Source of the DNA: a virus
Reading direction: 5' to 3' (one strand)
Length of the DNA: 44,997 nucleotides
IMG/VR virus record: IMGVR_UViG_3300025405_000016
Coordinates: 1-44,997 of that record
Below are positions 22,169 through 30,036 of this stretch, piece by piece. A model generated the notes under the pieces. That model was not told the origin of the DNA, did not search any database, and saw only the letters and a program-made list of their open reading frames with translations. Position numbers and translations under genes: made by a program. Position 1 is the first letter of the stretch. Every line of letters begins with the position of its first letter.

Positions 22169-23161
22169 ATGATTCTTGCAATATCCTACCACCAAGGGGA
22201 TCTGCCCCTAATGACCCGCTGGGCTAACCATGTTGTCAAACTTGGCCCTTATATCAACCACCATCTTGTACTGCTTCCTGTACATGGGGTAGCCACACAG
22301 AAGATTGAATCAATCCTCTCTGGTAGCTTCAGCAAGGTGTCGATAGAGAAGTGCTTCCATACTGAAATGGGCTGGCCTGTTTCTTGCAACAAGTCATTTG
22401 AGACAATGGCTTGGGCGGCTCTACAGAAGTTTAAGGCTCCCTTCCTGTGGATGGAGCCAGATGCTATTCCCCTCAAGCAGGGATGGCTTAACGATATTGA
22501 AGCGGAGTATAGGTCTTTGGGTCGCCCGTTCATGGGAGACTTTGTGGAGATTGCTGGTGTTATGCCAAATGGCGTTAACCACATGAGCGGAGTTGCGGTT
22601 TATCCAGCTGACCTACCTCGTCTAGCCCCTTCCATCTTCAACAACGACACGATTGCTTGGGATATTGCCTCTGGCAACCAAGTGATTCGCCAGATGGCAA
22701 GGACTGGTCTTATCCACCATGATTGGGTTCCCACTAAACAATGGCGAAGGGAAAAGGTAGATGCCTCTTGCGTGAAAGAAGGAGCAGTTGTATACCATCC
22801 CGATAAGTTGGGCGTTCTCTTTAATGATGGTTTATCTCCGAATGGTGTGCAGGGAGATCCTGCAACGGGTGCAGATGTGGTTGCGTCTGATCCTCATGAA
22901 ACAAAGGTTAAACCTAATCTGTATAAAGAATCGGTAAAGATGATTAACGAATTGTGCGAAAAGGAAGAGCAAAATGAACTTTCCCTCGCCATAGAGCAGA
23001 TTATTTACAATGCAAAAAACAGCCCCAAAATCAAAAAGCAAGTCATTAACCGACTCATTGCCGAAGGAATCCTCAAAGCTCCCAAAACCAAGAAAGTCAA
23101 GCGCACTAGAGCTAAAGTTCGCGGCTCTGTGGAAGTCGATACAGGGGCAGGAGCTAGTTGA
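22169..23161 (+). CDS. Glycosyltransferase-like protein, 330 aa
   Basis: Starts MILAISYHQGDLPLMTRWAN, a Rossmann-like beta strand plus helix. FLWMEPDAIPLKQGWL (about residues 92-107) has the acidic motif found in place of DxD in some phage and bacterial glycosyltransferase-like proteins. The C-terminus is Lys/Arg-rich (PKTKKVKRTRAKVRG). ATG 22169 is preferred over TTG 22145, which lies in a regulatory-looking repeat. The last 152 bases also encode the start of the endonuclease in another frame. It may act with the FkbM and 9199 genes on a glycan; that is inference. Confidence 0.6.
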   Translation: MILAISYHQGDLPLMTRWANHVVKLGPYINHHLVLLPVHGVATQKIESILSGSFSKVSIEKCFHTEMGWPVSCNKSFETMAWAALQKFKAPFLWMEPDAIPLKQGWLNDIEAEYRSLGRPFMGDFVEIAGVMPNGVNHMSGVAVYPADLPRLAPSIFNNDTIAWDIASGNQVIRQMARTGLIHHDWVPTKQWRREKVDASCVKEGAVVYHPDKLGVLFNDGLSPNGVQGDPATGADVVASDPHETKVKPNLYKESVKMINELCEKEEQNELSLAIEQIIYNAKNSPKIKKQVINRLIAEGILKAPKTKKVKRTRAKVRGSVEVDTGAGAS

Positions 23162-23423
23162 GGAGCATAGGTTTCATGCGACAAGAAAATGGAGATTCGA
23201 TTTTGCTAATCTCGGCACTAAAACAGCTATCGAAATCGATGGTGGAGTGTGGTCGGGTGGCAGACATAATCGCGGAGGTGGTTTTATCAAAGACGCAGAA
23301 AAGCTCAATGAAGCCGCTTTTGAAGGGTGGACTGTTTTTAGGCTCGTCGGGAGCGCGATCACGCTTGAGGCTTGCGAGCGGATTAAGGCGTATATTGAAG
23401 AAAACAAGTCGTTGACAGATTGA
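23010..23423 (+). CDS. Small PD-(D/E)XK-type endonuclease (DUF559/VSR-like), possible Holliday-junction resolvase
   Basis: 137 residues. The core HRFHATRKWRFDFANLG followed by KTAIEIDGGVWSGGRH and the C-terminal LNEAAFEGWTVFRL match the phage endonuclease type with catalytic Asp in WRFDF and Glu/Asp in AIEIDGG. Such proteins often sit where a resolvase is expected, and no RusA-like gene is visible. ATG 23010 lies well inside the upstream gene; the conserved core begins about 30 codons later, so at least roughly 60 bases of true dual coding remain whichever start is used. Confidence 0.75.
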   Translation: MQKTAPKSKSKSLTDSLPKESSKLPKPRKSSALELKFAALWKSIQGQELVEEHRFHATRKWRFDFANLGTKTAIEIDGGVWSGGRHNRGGGFIKDAEKLNEAAFEGWTVFRLVGSAITLEACERIKAYIEENKSLTD

Positions 23424-23446
23424 CCCGTTGGTGTCATGGTATATCC

Positions 23447-24070
23447 ATGAAACTAAAACGAGGAACAGTAAGAGAAGATGGCATGGTGTTCATGCACATG
23501 GTGCGTGGCAAGGAATACTGGGCGACTCCAGAAAAGTATGCGGAGTTGAAAAATAGGGATAAGAAAGCCCATGTTGATTGGCGATCTGAAAACAAAGAAA
23601 TTGTTTCGCAGAGGAATAAAGCATGGAGGGAGGCCAACCCAGAAAAGGCTAGGGATAACCTTCGTAAGTGGATTTCCAAAAATAGAGAAAGATCAAATCA
23701 GCATAAAAGAGAATGGAATAAAAGAAACCCAAACAAAGTAAAATTAACAATTCAAAAAAGAAAAGAAAAAGATCTTGATGGGTATAATACTATGAAAAGA
23801 ATGGCATCTGCAAAGCGCAGGGCTATAAAATTTGAAAGATTGCACCCCAATCATGATTTTGAAATAGAGCGGGTTCTTTCAGAGCAATGCAAATCTCTTT
23901 ACAATAGGTTTGGTATTAAATTTGAGGTAGATCACATTGTACCGCTTGCTGAGGGAGGCTGGCATCATCACTTAAACCTCCATGTTATTCCTATGGCTTG
24001 GAATAGAAGGAAGCATACAAAAGGGCTAGAATCATTGCCGGAATGTTGGAATCCTTTAGTTAGGTGTTAA
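23447..24070 (+). CDS. HNH homing-type endonuclease (RxDG family, copy 2)
   Basis: 207 residues. N-terminal module LKRGTVREDGMVFMHMV with YWATPEKYAEL, basic linker with repeated N.E/R..R..W units, and C-terminal HNH KFEVDHIVPLAEGGWHHH with LNLHVIPMAWNRRK. Chosen start ATG 23447, which matches the MKLKRG-type start of its paralogues. It sits directly upstream of the capsid gene and downstream of the small endonuclease. Confidence 0.85.
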   Translation: MKLKRGTVREDGMVFMHMVRGKEYWATPEKYAELKNRDKKAHVDWRSENKEIVSQRNKAWREANPEKARDNLRKWISKNRERSNQHKREWNKRNPNKVKLTIQKRKEKDLDGYNTMKRMASAKRRAIKFERLHPNHDFEIERVLSEQCKSLYNRFGIKFEVDHIVPLAEGGWHHHLNLHVIPMAWNRRKHTKGLESLPECWNPLVRC

Positions 24071-24239
24071 AATCCCGTTGCTTTATTACCCACTTTTGGG
24101 TTAGTAGCTGTTTTGCGTAGCGGGACTCGCACCCGTAAATATAGGGCGTTATTGGAAAAGTCGCTCGATTCCAAAACAAACTTGGATAGCGCATTTACTT
24201 GCACTTTTCAAAAACCTAACAACAAATAATTTATATTAT
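24071..24239. other. Intergenic structured region before the capsid gene, with a tRNA-like half on the minus strand
   Basis: No gene. The plus string GCGGGACTCGCACCCG (24119-24134) is, on the minus strand, a T-arm-like CGGG-TGCGAGT-CCCG followed by CTACGCA. TTGGAA...TTCCAA (24152-24173) and CCAA-7-TTGG (about 24171-24185) are further stems, and TGCG/CGCA about 80 bases apart could close the whole. No proper anticodon loop can be drawn, so this may be a decayed tRNA or another structured element. The capsid leader at the right is AT-rich (ttatattatATGG). Confidence 0.35.
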
Positions 24240-25526
24240 ATGGCTTCTATTTCTTGCAGTACAGTTAATGATTTATTCAGCAGGGAGACCAACAGATTCT
24301 CCGTCGATGTTTGGGAGCGTTACTCCGTTGATGGGCCATGGGGTCGTCTCACCCGCGTTGGAAAATTCCCGCAGGGAATGGGTACTACCTTGACCGAAAT
24401 CACGGTTGAGCGAGTCCTTTCCGGCAGTTTTGAAAACAGCTGGGCAAATGTTGGCACTTCTGGTGATGGCATCGCCGATGGCAATGTCTCCAATGGTTGC
24501 GTTCCCTCCCCTACGAATCTGTCCTTCGGTCAGACCTATCGTACTTGGAACCTCCAGACCCAGAGCTACCAGACCCCTTGCATCTGCTTGGACGATCTGA
24601 AGACCTCCTTCCAGATTGAGTCCCAGATCGCCAAGACCGTCGAACAGCTTACCCAGCTTACCAAGACTGTTCTGGATAACCGCCGTCGTTCTGCCTACCT
24701 CCAGATCACCAATAAGATCCAGAGCGGCTACAACACGGAGTATACCTTCAACAGCAATTCCAGCATCCCTTCCACGGCAAGTGGTGGTGATCTGAACTAC
24801 TGCGTCAATGGTACTTCGGTGGGTCTTCCCGCTCCTAGCTACCAGCTTTCGCAGGATCAGCTTGACGAGCTTCGCGTTGTCCTTATCCGTGATGGTGCTG
24901 GACACAATGCGCTCGGCAAGGAGAATGGTGCGCCTGTCCTCGGACTCGTTACCAGCCCCGAAACCAGCCGTCAGCTCCTCCGTAACAACAGCGATCTCCG
25001 ACAGGACATCCGCTATGCTACTCCTAGTGAGCTTATCGCTCCCCTCGGCGTGGATCGTAGCTTCCAAGGCTACTACCACCTCGTCGATATGGAGGTTCCC
25101 CGCTTCACCTACAGCACCCCGACCTACAACTCCTCTGGAGTTCTCACTTCGGGTGGCTGGACGCAGATCTATCCTTTCGTGTCCACAAGCACGAACAAGG
25201 GTATCGCGTGGAATCACAACCCTGCATACGATGTTGCCCCTTACGAGGCGGCTTTCATCTTCCACCCCGATGTTTATGAGGAAGCCGTCCAACAGGTCGG
25301 CCCGAATATCCCCGGAGCGGCATTCGATGATTATCCGTACTACTACAGCGGCCAGTTCTTCTGGCTCAACATCCGTGATGCCGTGCAGAATCCTCTCGGC
25401 AAGATCGGTCGCTGGTTGGCAGTGTTCCAGAACGGAACCCGTCCTATCGCCCCGTATTTGGGCAGAACCATAATTCACAAACGCTGTGCAAATGACTACA
25501 GCCAAGTGGGTTGCACCAACAGCTAA
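24240..25526 (+). CDS. Major capsid protein (candidate), 428 aa
   Basis: The gene has distinctly GC-richer, C-ending codons than all its neighbours, the usual mark of a very highly expressed product. The protein is a mixed alpha/beta protein with a long central helix (QIAKTVEQLTQLTKTVLDN), beta-rich C-terminal half and segments such as WNHNPAYDVAPYEAAFIFHP that resemble capsid proteins of uncultured podoviruses. It stands alone between a structured leader and a strong terminator, so it is probably one of the most abundant transcripts. No family name can be given with certainty; expression bias, size and context support capsid. Confidence 0.7.
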   Translation: MASISCSTVNDLFSRETNRFSVDVWERYSVDGPWGRLTRVGKFPQGMGTTLTEITVERVLSGSFENSWANVGTSGDGIADGNVSNGCVPSPTNLSFGQTYRTWNLQTQSYQTPCICLDDLKTSFQIESQIAKTVEQLTQLTKTVLDNRRRSAYLQITNKIQSGYNTEYTFNSNSSIPSTASGGDLNYCVNGTSVGLPAPSYQLSQDQLDELRVVLIRDGAGHNALGKENGAPVLGLVTSPETSRQLLRNNSDLRQDIRYATPSELIAPLGVDRSFQGYYHLVDMEVPRFTYSTPTYNSSGVLTSGGWTQIYPFVSTSTNKGIAWNHNPAYDVAPYEAAFIFHPDVYEEAVQQVGPNIPGAAFDDYPYYYSGQFFWLNIRDAVQNPLGKIGRWLAVFQNGTRPIAPYLGRTIIHKRCANDYSQVGCTNS

Positions 25527-25549
25527 TAGCTGATCGGTAACTTAAGAGA

Positions 25550-25585
25550 GAGCCATCCAGAAATGGGTGGCTCTTTTCTTTTCCC
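25550..25585 (+). terminator. Rho-independent terminator after the capsid gene
   Basis: AGAGCCATCC (25550-25559) pairs with GGGTGGCTCT (25566-25575), 10 bp with one U-G, loop of 6, followed by tttctttt. It ends the capsid transcript. Confidence 0.85.
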
Positions 25586-25617
25586 CCCTTGACCTCAAGA
25601 ACGGGAGGGGTTAAAGA

Positions 25618-26181
25618 ATGCGGATGAACAAAAGAAAGCACGGCGATTTAAGGGAGGATGGATTTGTCTTTTGGGGGTATCAAAAGAAGAATCTTTTGTC
25701 TGGAGTAAAATATGTTGAGAAGTGGCTTTCCCCAGGGGCATTTGAAAGACACAACACCAGAATACTGAATTATTATAAAAACAACAAAGAAAAGAAACTG
25801 GAGTCTTGCAAAAAGTATCACTATCTAAACAGGGATAAAATTAACAATAAAAAACGGGAATGGTACAAAAACAACAAAGAAAAAGTTAAATGAAGGCAAC
25901 AAAACTGGTTAAAGCACAACAGGCACAAGGCGGCTCAAAAATGCGCTAAAAGAAGGGCTTTCAAAAAAGGAACAGCTTTAAGTTTAACAGATCAAGAAAA
26001 AAACTCTATAGCCTCGATTTATAAAAAAGCAAAAGATATGTCTTTGTCCTCTGGCATTCAGCATGAGGTTGACCATATCATCCCATTGTCAAAAGGAGGC
26101 ATTCACCATCCATCAAATCTTCAAATTTTGACTATCTCTGAAAACAGAAAAAAAGGGGCGAATATCCCATTGACTCAATAG
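25618..26181 (+). pseudogene. HNH homing-type endonuclease (RxDG family, copy 3) broken by an in-frame TGA
   Basis: The first part reads KRKHGDLREDGFVFWGYQ and a basic linker ending NNKEKVK, then TGA at 25891-25893. The same frame continues without any shift as RQQNWLKHNRHKAAQ and a full HNH end, IQHEVDHIIPLSKGG then IHHPSNLQI, to TAG at 26181. A single base change (for example in an Arg or Gly codon) explains the stop. It is either a nonsense pseudogene or a UGA read-through gene. Both halves are well conserved, so the break would be recent. ATG 25624 is an alternative start. Confidence 0.8.
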
Positions 26182-26208
26182 AAATTGTTAAGATATACAT
26201 CTCTTTAT

Positions 26209-26490
26209 ATGGCTCTAATTTTCTCAATCCCTAAAGATTACACTCCTCCAGATGGAACAAAAGAGGGCGAGGAATTTTCTGAAATCGCTTCATTTAAGTT
26301 TGATGGCAAGGACATGATGCTCCTTTCCGTTGGGCAGGACAAGACCCCTATCCTCAATCGCAATGTCAAGGAAGAGGAAGGCAAACCCAAGGGTGCAAAG
26401 GCGGCAATGAAGGAACAGCTTAAATCTCTTGAAGATAAAAAGGGGTCTGCCAGCATGGAAGACACCGAACAAGCGGAGCAAGAGGGCTAA
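26209..26490 (+). CDS. Small virion-type protein after the capsid gene, 93 aa
   Basis: MALIFSIPKDYTPPDGTKEG, a beta-like SFKFDGKDMMLLSVG, then a Lys/Glu-rich tail ending EDTEQAEQEG. Start ATG 26209 has the TATATGGCT context of the other structural genes. Position suggests a decoration or head-completion protein; the sequence itself does not prove it. Confidence 0.5.
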   Translation: MALIFSIPKDYTPPDGTKEGEEFSEIASFKFDGKDMMLLSVGQDKTPILNRNVKEEEGKPKGAKAAMKEQLKSLEDKKGSASMEDTEQAEQEG

Positions 26491-26493
26491 CCG

Positions 26494-26928
26494 ATGAGTA
26501 GGGTATTTAACCCTGTTTATTCGTCCCTCACGGACGGGGAGGATATTACGCTATGCCGTATCCTTGAGGCAGTAGGTAGTATTTCCAACTCCTACTCCAA
26601 CGGAACCCCTCTTTCTGTGGTTTCTTCATCTGGTCTTAATGCACTGGCAGTAAAGGCATCCTCTGGATATGTCTGCAACATGATTGTATCCAACATGGTT
26701 TCTTCTGCTAGATTTATCTTACTTTACAATAAGGCCACTACGCCAACACCCGGAACAGACACTCCTGTTTATGTTATTGGAGTTAACGCCAACCAAACGG
26801 TTTCCATTCCCCTTGGAAACAATCCTCTTGTTTTTACAAGTGGAATAGGATTATCTATGGCAACATCAGCCGCAGGAAGTGGTAATCTATCCGCTAATGA
26901 TGTTGTACTGAATCTAACATTTGCCTAA
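26494..26928 (+). CDS. Virion protein with DGEDITLxRILE N-terminus, 144 aa (paralogue 1)
   Basis: N-terminus SRVFNPVYSSLTDGEDITL with RILEAVGS is shared with the next gene; the rest is a beta-rich, Ser/Asn/Val-rich domain (YVCNMIVSNMVSSARFILL; VYVIGVNANQTVSIPLG) typical of a jelly-roll-like surface domain. The shared N-terminus probably docks both proteins to the same virion site. Lies between the capsid and the fibre. Confidence 0.6.
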   Translation: MSRVFNPVYSSLTDGEDITLCRILEAVGSISNSYSNGTPLSVVSSSGLNALAVKASSGYVCNMIVSNMVSSARFILLYNKATTPTPGTDTPVYVIGVNANQTVSIPLGNNPLVFTSGIGLSMATSAAGSGNLSANDVVLNLTFA

Positions 26929-26934
26929 ACTTTT

Positions 26935-27168
26935 ATGAGCCGACCTTTCCAGCCTATTGCATCTAGTTCAAAAGACGGAGAAGACATTACGCTGATGCGT
27001 ATCCTTGAGTCTGTTAGCGCAACTGCCTACAATTACACCCTTTCCAACTACGCTACCGCAGACAAGCCGGGAACGATTGTTATCTCTGATGCCGCTGGGA
27101 ATACGATTTCCACGCTGACCCTCTCCTACGATGGTTCTAACAATCTCACCTCTGTCGTTCGTAGCTAA
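26935..27168 (+). CDS. Virion protein with DGEDITLxRILE N-terminus, 77 aa (paralogue 2)
   Basis: SRPFQPIASSSKDGEDITL then RILESVSA repeats the N-terminal module of the gene upstream, with matching DNA (attacgct...cgtatccttgag). The C-terminal part, with KPGTIVISDAAGN and STLTLSYDGSNN, differs from that of the paralogue and looks like a short beta hairpin repeat. It overlaps the fibre gene by TAATG. Confidence 0.6.
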   Translation: MSRPFQPIASSSKDGEDITLMRILESVSATAYNYTLSNYATADKPGTIVISDAAGNTISTLTLSYDGSNNLTSVVRS

Positions 27169-28850
27169 TGGCTCTTAACGAAAACCTTTTAGCCTACTGG
27201 AACCTTAACAATAATGGTTCTGGTGGAGTTTCGTTGGTTGATTCAACGGGCAATGGAAACACCCTTTCAAATCCTAATGATGTAAATTTAGGATCGGGTA
27301 TTATTGGAGGAGACGCTGTAATAGTTGCTACTTTAGGATTTACTAATGCAACTCATGATTTTTTAAGTGGACTACCAGCGGTATCATTTTCTGGCTGGCT
27401 AAAACTTTCTAATGGGGGTGGAAATGCAATTTTATGGGGTGATTCAGTTTCTTCAATAGGTTTTGGAGCAGGGGGTGTTCCCACTCTAAATACAACTATT
27501 AACGGAGTCTCAATAAGTGATGGAGATGTAAGTTTAACTGTTGGAGATTGGGCAAATTTAGTTGTTGTATATGATTCTATAAATGGCGTTTCTCAGATTT
27601 ATTTAAATGGAGACCCAATTAAAACAGCGGAAACAAATGGGACATACGGTGCTGGGGGAACTTCGTATCTTGGGTCGCTCAATGAATATGTTGATTTTTC
27701 ATTCCGTTATCAAGTTGATGAGGTAGGAGTTTGGGGAAGAGCATTATCCCAATCTGAAGTAACTGCACTTTACAATAACAGTTATGGAAGAACATTTCCT
27801 TTTCCTCAAATACCCACTTCCACGCTTTATTACAACAACGCTCAATCTGATGGAGATTGGGGAAACCTTCTAAACTGGTGGCAAGATTCTGGATTTTCTA
27901 TCCAAGCTACAGCACTTCCTACTGCCACAAACCCTGTAAATCTTTACAGCCAAGTAACACAAAATACTCAAGGTGCTAATCAATGTTTCTGTGCTTCTGC
28001 AAATTTTTGGTCTGCTGACTTTGCATACGGACTAACGCTCCAATCCACAGGGGTAGTCAATATGCAGGGAACTTCGGTCATGGCTGGTCATACGACTGAT
28101 GGCGTGTCCATACACGATTCATCCACGCTTACCGACACCTCTGTTATTGATGCAGATGTTACGATGAGGGATAGCTCCAGAGCTTATGGATATATTGGCG
28201 GCAATGCCTATGTTTATTATGATGGAGGTAATGGTCAGTTCCCGATTGGTGGAACAGTTGCAGGAACCGTAAGTTACCTTGGATGGCCTGCAAAAACGCC
28301 TCAATGGTTCAACGATCAAGCAACAGGTGGCGCAGATGATGGAGATTTCTCCAACAAGGCTAACTGGTGGACTGACAACACATTTACCACTCGCCCAATC
28401 AATGCCGAGGGAACTCAAGAGCTTCCAGATGCCTCCACGGATGTATTTATTGCTCCGAATACTGGAATTTATGCTAATACTGGAACATCTAATCCAACCG
28501 TAAATAGCCTTACCGCAACAAGTTCTTATTTATCTAACATTACAATAACAGTTACTAACGGAGCATTTTTTAATGGTTCTGGAAATTACGGAACAAGTAA
28601 TTCTACAATTTACGGAAATGTTACCTTTGATGGTACATCTTACAATGACCATACTGTTATACATGGAACCGCAACATATAAATCCGCTTCATCTTTACAG
28701 CAATCTTGGAACTACAGTTCTCTAGGAAATACCAACAATAGTGATCTTTACGGATCTAGCGGATTTGCTGTAAACATTTCTGGAGGAGGAGGAAGTGGTG
28801 GTGGTTTCATTTCTCGATTGCTAAATTTACCTTGGTTCATTAGGTTCTAA
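27168..28850 (+). CDS. LamG/concanavalin-like tail fibre or spike, 560 aa
   Basis: Residues about 1-200 form a LamG-type carbohydrate-binding domain (LLAYWNLNNNGSGG; VSFSGWLKL; IYLNGDPI; VDEVGVWGRALSQSEV). Two related blocks follow, each with a DGDxxNxxNWWxD core (DGDWGNLLNWWQD and DGDFSNKANWWTD), probably repeated beta-structured modules. The C-terminus has a Gly-rich hinge then FISRLLNLPWFIRF, a short hydrophobic-aromatic tail that looks like a conserved assembly or anchoring peptide. Likely the receptor-binding fibre, by domain content and position. Confidence 0.7.
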   Translation: MALNENLLAYWNLNNNGSGGVSLVDSTGNGNTLSNPNDVNLGSGIIGGDAVIVATLGFTNATHDFLSGLPAVSFSGWLKLSNGGGNAILWGDSVSSIGFGAGGVPTLNTTINGVSISDGDVSLTVGDWANLVVVYDSINGVSQIYLNGDPIKTAETNGTYGAGGTSYLGSLNEYVDFSFRYQVDEVGVWGRALSQSEVTALYNNSYGRTFPFPQIPTSTLYYNNAQSDGDWGNLLNWWQDSGFSIQATALPTATNPVNLYSQVTQNTQGANQCFCASANFWSADFAYGLTLQSTGVVNMQGTSVMAGHTTDGVSIHDSSTLTDTSVIDADVTMRDSSRAYGYIGGNAYVYYDGGNGQFPIGGTVAGTVSYLGWPAKTPQWFNDQATGGADDGDFSNKANWWTDNTFTTRPINAEGTQELPDASTDVFIAPNTGIYANTGTSNPTVNSLTATSSYLSNITITVTNGAFFNGSGNYGTSNSTIYGNVTFDGTSYNDHTVIHGTATYKSASSLQQSWNYSSLGNTNNSDLYGSSGFAVNISGGGGSGGGFISRLLNLPWFIRF

Positions 28851-28854
28851 TATT

Positions 28855-29172
28855 ATGATCGCACTAACTTCACCCATCACTATTTCCCCTGCACCTGTTC
28901 ATGGTAAGCCCCTTCAGCCAACCACGCTGACTTCTATTGACTACAGCGTGAACTACGACAACAGCCAGCAACAGGCCATTGCTCGTCTCAAGGGGGTTAA
29001 TGTCTCATTGGTTCTCTGGAATCAGCACACAACTCCTCCATATTCCTCCGTTGGTCAGTTCTCTGATTCCGATACGGATGCTCGTCTTTCCACGCTTCTG
29101 AATGTTGCTGGTGGCAATACGGCGATTGAAGCGGCTATCTTGAATTTGTTCCCCGCTCCTGCAAAGTCATGA
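28855..29172 (+). CDS. Hypothetical protein between fibre and lysis genes, 105 aa
   Basis: Beta-type N-terminus (LTSPITISPAPVHGKPLQP), then DYSVNYDNSQQQAIARLKG and LVLWNQHTTPPYSS. Its stop overlaps the start of the holin-like gene (ATGA). It may be a fibre accessory or chaperone by position, but no family is recognised. Confidence 0.5.
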   Translation: MIALTSPITISPAPVHGKPLQPTTLTSIDYSVNYDNSQQQAIARLKGVNVSLVLWNQHTTPPYSSVGQFSDSDTDARLSTLLNVAGGNTAIEAAILNLFPAPAKS

Positions 29173-29369
29173 TTCACCACACAGATACAGTCTTGACAGG
29201 GTTTATCGGGACTACAGCCCCTCTTGCGGCGGCTACGATAAGCCTTGATCCTGCTCTGGATCTGGAATTGCGTATTCTTTCCCTTGTTATTGGTATCTTT
29301 GTCGGCCTTGCCTCGTTCGCTAAACTCATTTACGACATCTGGGCAGACCACAAAAACCGAAACAAATGA
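29169..29369 (+). CDS. Holin-like membrane protein, 66 aa
   Basis: Two hydrophobic segments: TGFIGTTAPLAAATISL and ILSLVIGIFVGLASFAKLIY, followed by a charged tail (DHKNRNK). Size, topology and place at the start of a lysis cassette fit a class II holin, which would control release of the endolysin. ATGA overlaps both neighbours. Confidence 0.6.
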   Translation: MIHHTDTVLTGFIGTTAPLAAATISLDPALDLELRILSLVIGIFVGLASFAKLIYDIWADHKNRNK

Positions 29370-29596
29370 ACCGATACCAGCTTGCTTGGAGGTATTGCAC
29401 CACTCTTGGTGAATACTTCTGCGTTTCCGTTAAAATCACCCTTCTTTCCATCTTCGTATGGCTTACTGGATGCGCTCATACGCACTCCAACATCTCTGTA
29501 AAGCCAGCTTCCGATAGCATTGCAGCTATCCAAGGGAACCTTTCTGCCGTTGACGGGAAGGCTGTTGTGGTGGAACAATGGCTTAAATCCCACTAA
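29366..29596 (+). CDS. Lipoprotein, possible outer-membrane spanin subunit, 76 aa
   Basis: The N-terminal hydrophobic helix ends in a lipobox, LTGC, at about residues 33-36 (VWLTGCAHTHSN), so it is probably a lipid-modified protein. A small lipoprotein next to holin and endolysin suits the o-spanin of Gram-negative lysis. ATGA-coupled to the holin-like gene; ends at the ATG of the next. Confidence 0.6.
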   Translation: MNRYQLAWRYCTTLGEYFCVSVKITLLSIFVWLTGCAHTHSNISVKPASDSIAAIQGNLSAVDGKAVVVEQWLKSH

Positions 29597-30036
29597 TGAA
29601 GAAACTATTCCTAGTCATTATGCTCCTCTCCACTCCGGGGATGGTCGCAACAACCATCACCAAGGCTGACATTATTGCTACTGTCGAGCATCAGCGCAGG
29701 CTCACGCATGAGGCTCAAGACGAAGCTGCCCTAGCCCAAAAGGAGCTTGCAGTAGTTCAAAGTGCCATTGACGCACAGGCAGAAGAGCTTAATAAGGCCA
29801 AAAAGGATCTAGTTGTTATTAAAGAGAGCAGGGACTACTGGAAGAAGGTGGCTGAACGCCTCTTATTCGCGCTTTCTTTGACGGCTGGCATATTGGCTGG
29901 TCTTGTGTTCTTTCAGTTCTCTACAGCCATTATTACGAGCATTTACCCCCCTGCTCTTCCTTTTTCCATTCTAATCTCCGTAGGGATTGGAGTTGCAACC
30001 TTTGGAGCAGTATGGGCGATTCTCGTAAGGGTGTAA
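29596..30036 (+). CDS. Membrane protein with signal peptide, coiled coil and two C-terminal helices, 146 aa
   Basis: Signal peptide KKLFLVIMLLSTPGMVA, coiled coil (residues about 30-90, EAALAQKELAVVQSAIDAQ) and two hydrophobic helices (LFALSLTAGILAGLVFF; FSILISVGIGVATFGAVW). The periplasmic-type coiled coil suggests an i-spanin-like or holin-associated role in lysis. Overlaps the next gene by 25 bases. Confidence 0.5.
   Translation: MKKLFLVIMLLSTPGMVATTITKADIIATVEHQRRLTHEAQDEAALAQKELAVVQSAIDAQAEELNKAKKDLVVIKESRDYWKKVAERLLFALSLTAGILAGLVFFQFSTAIITSIYPPALPFSILISVGIGVATFGAVWAILVRV

Noticed and set aside
24273-25505. 410-codon open frame on the minus strand opposite the capsid gene
   Set aside because: The capsid gene uses strongly biased C/G-ending codons, which removes stops from the opposite strand. 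The antisense product has no recognisable motif and no start context.
25586-25618. Promoter TTGACC-17-TAAAGA before the broken HNH gene
   Set aside because: The predicted start would lie at or after the ATG, and the string directly follows a terminator T-run; probably chance similarity to the site at 10771.
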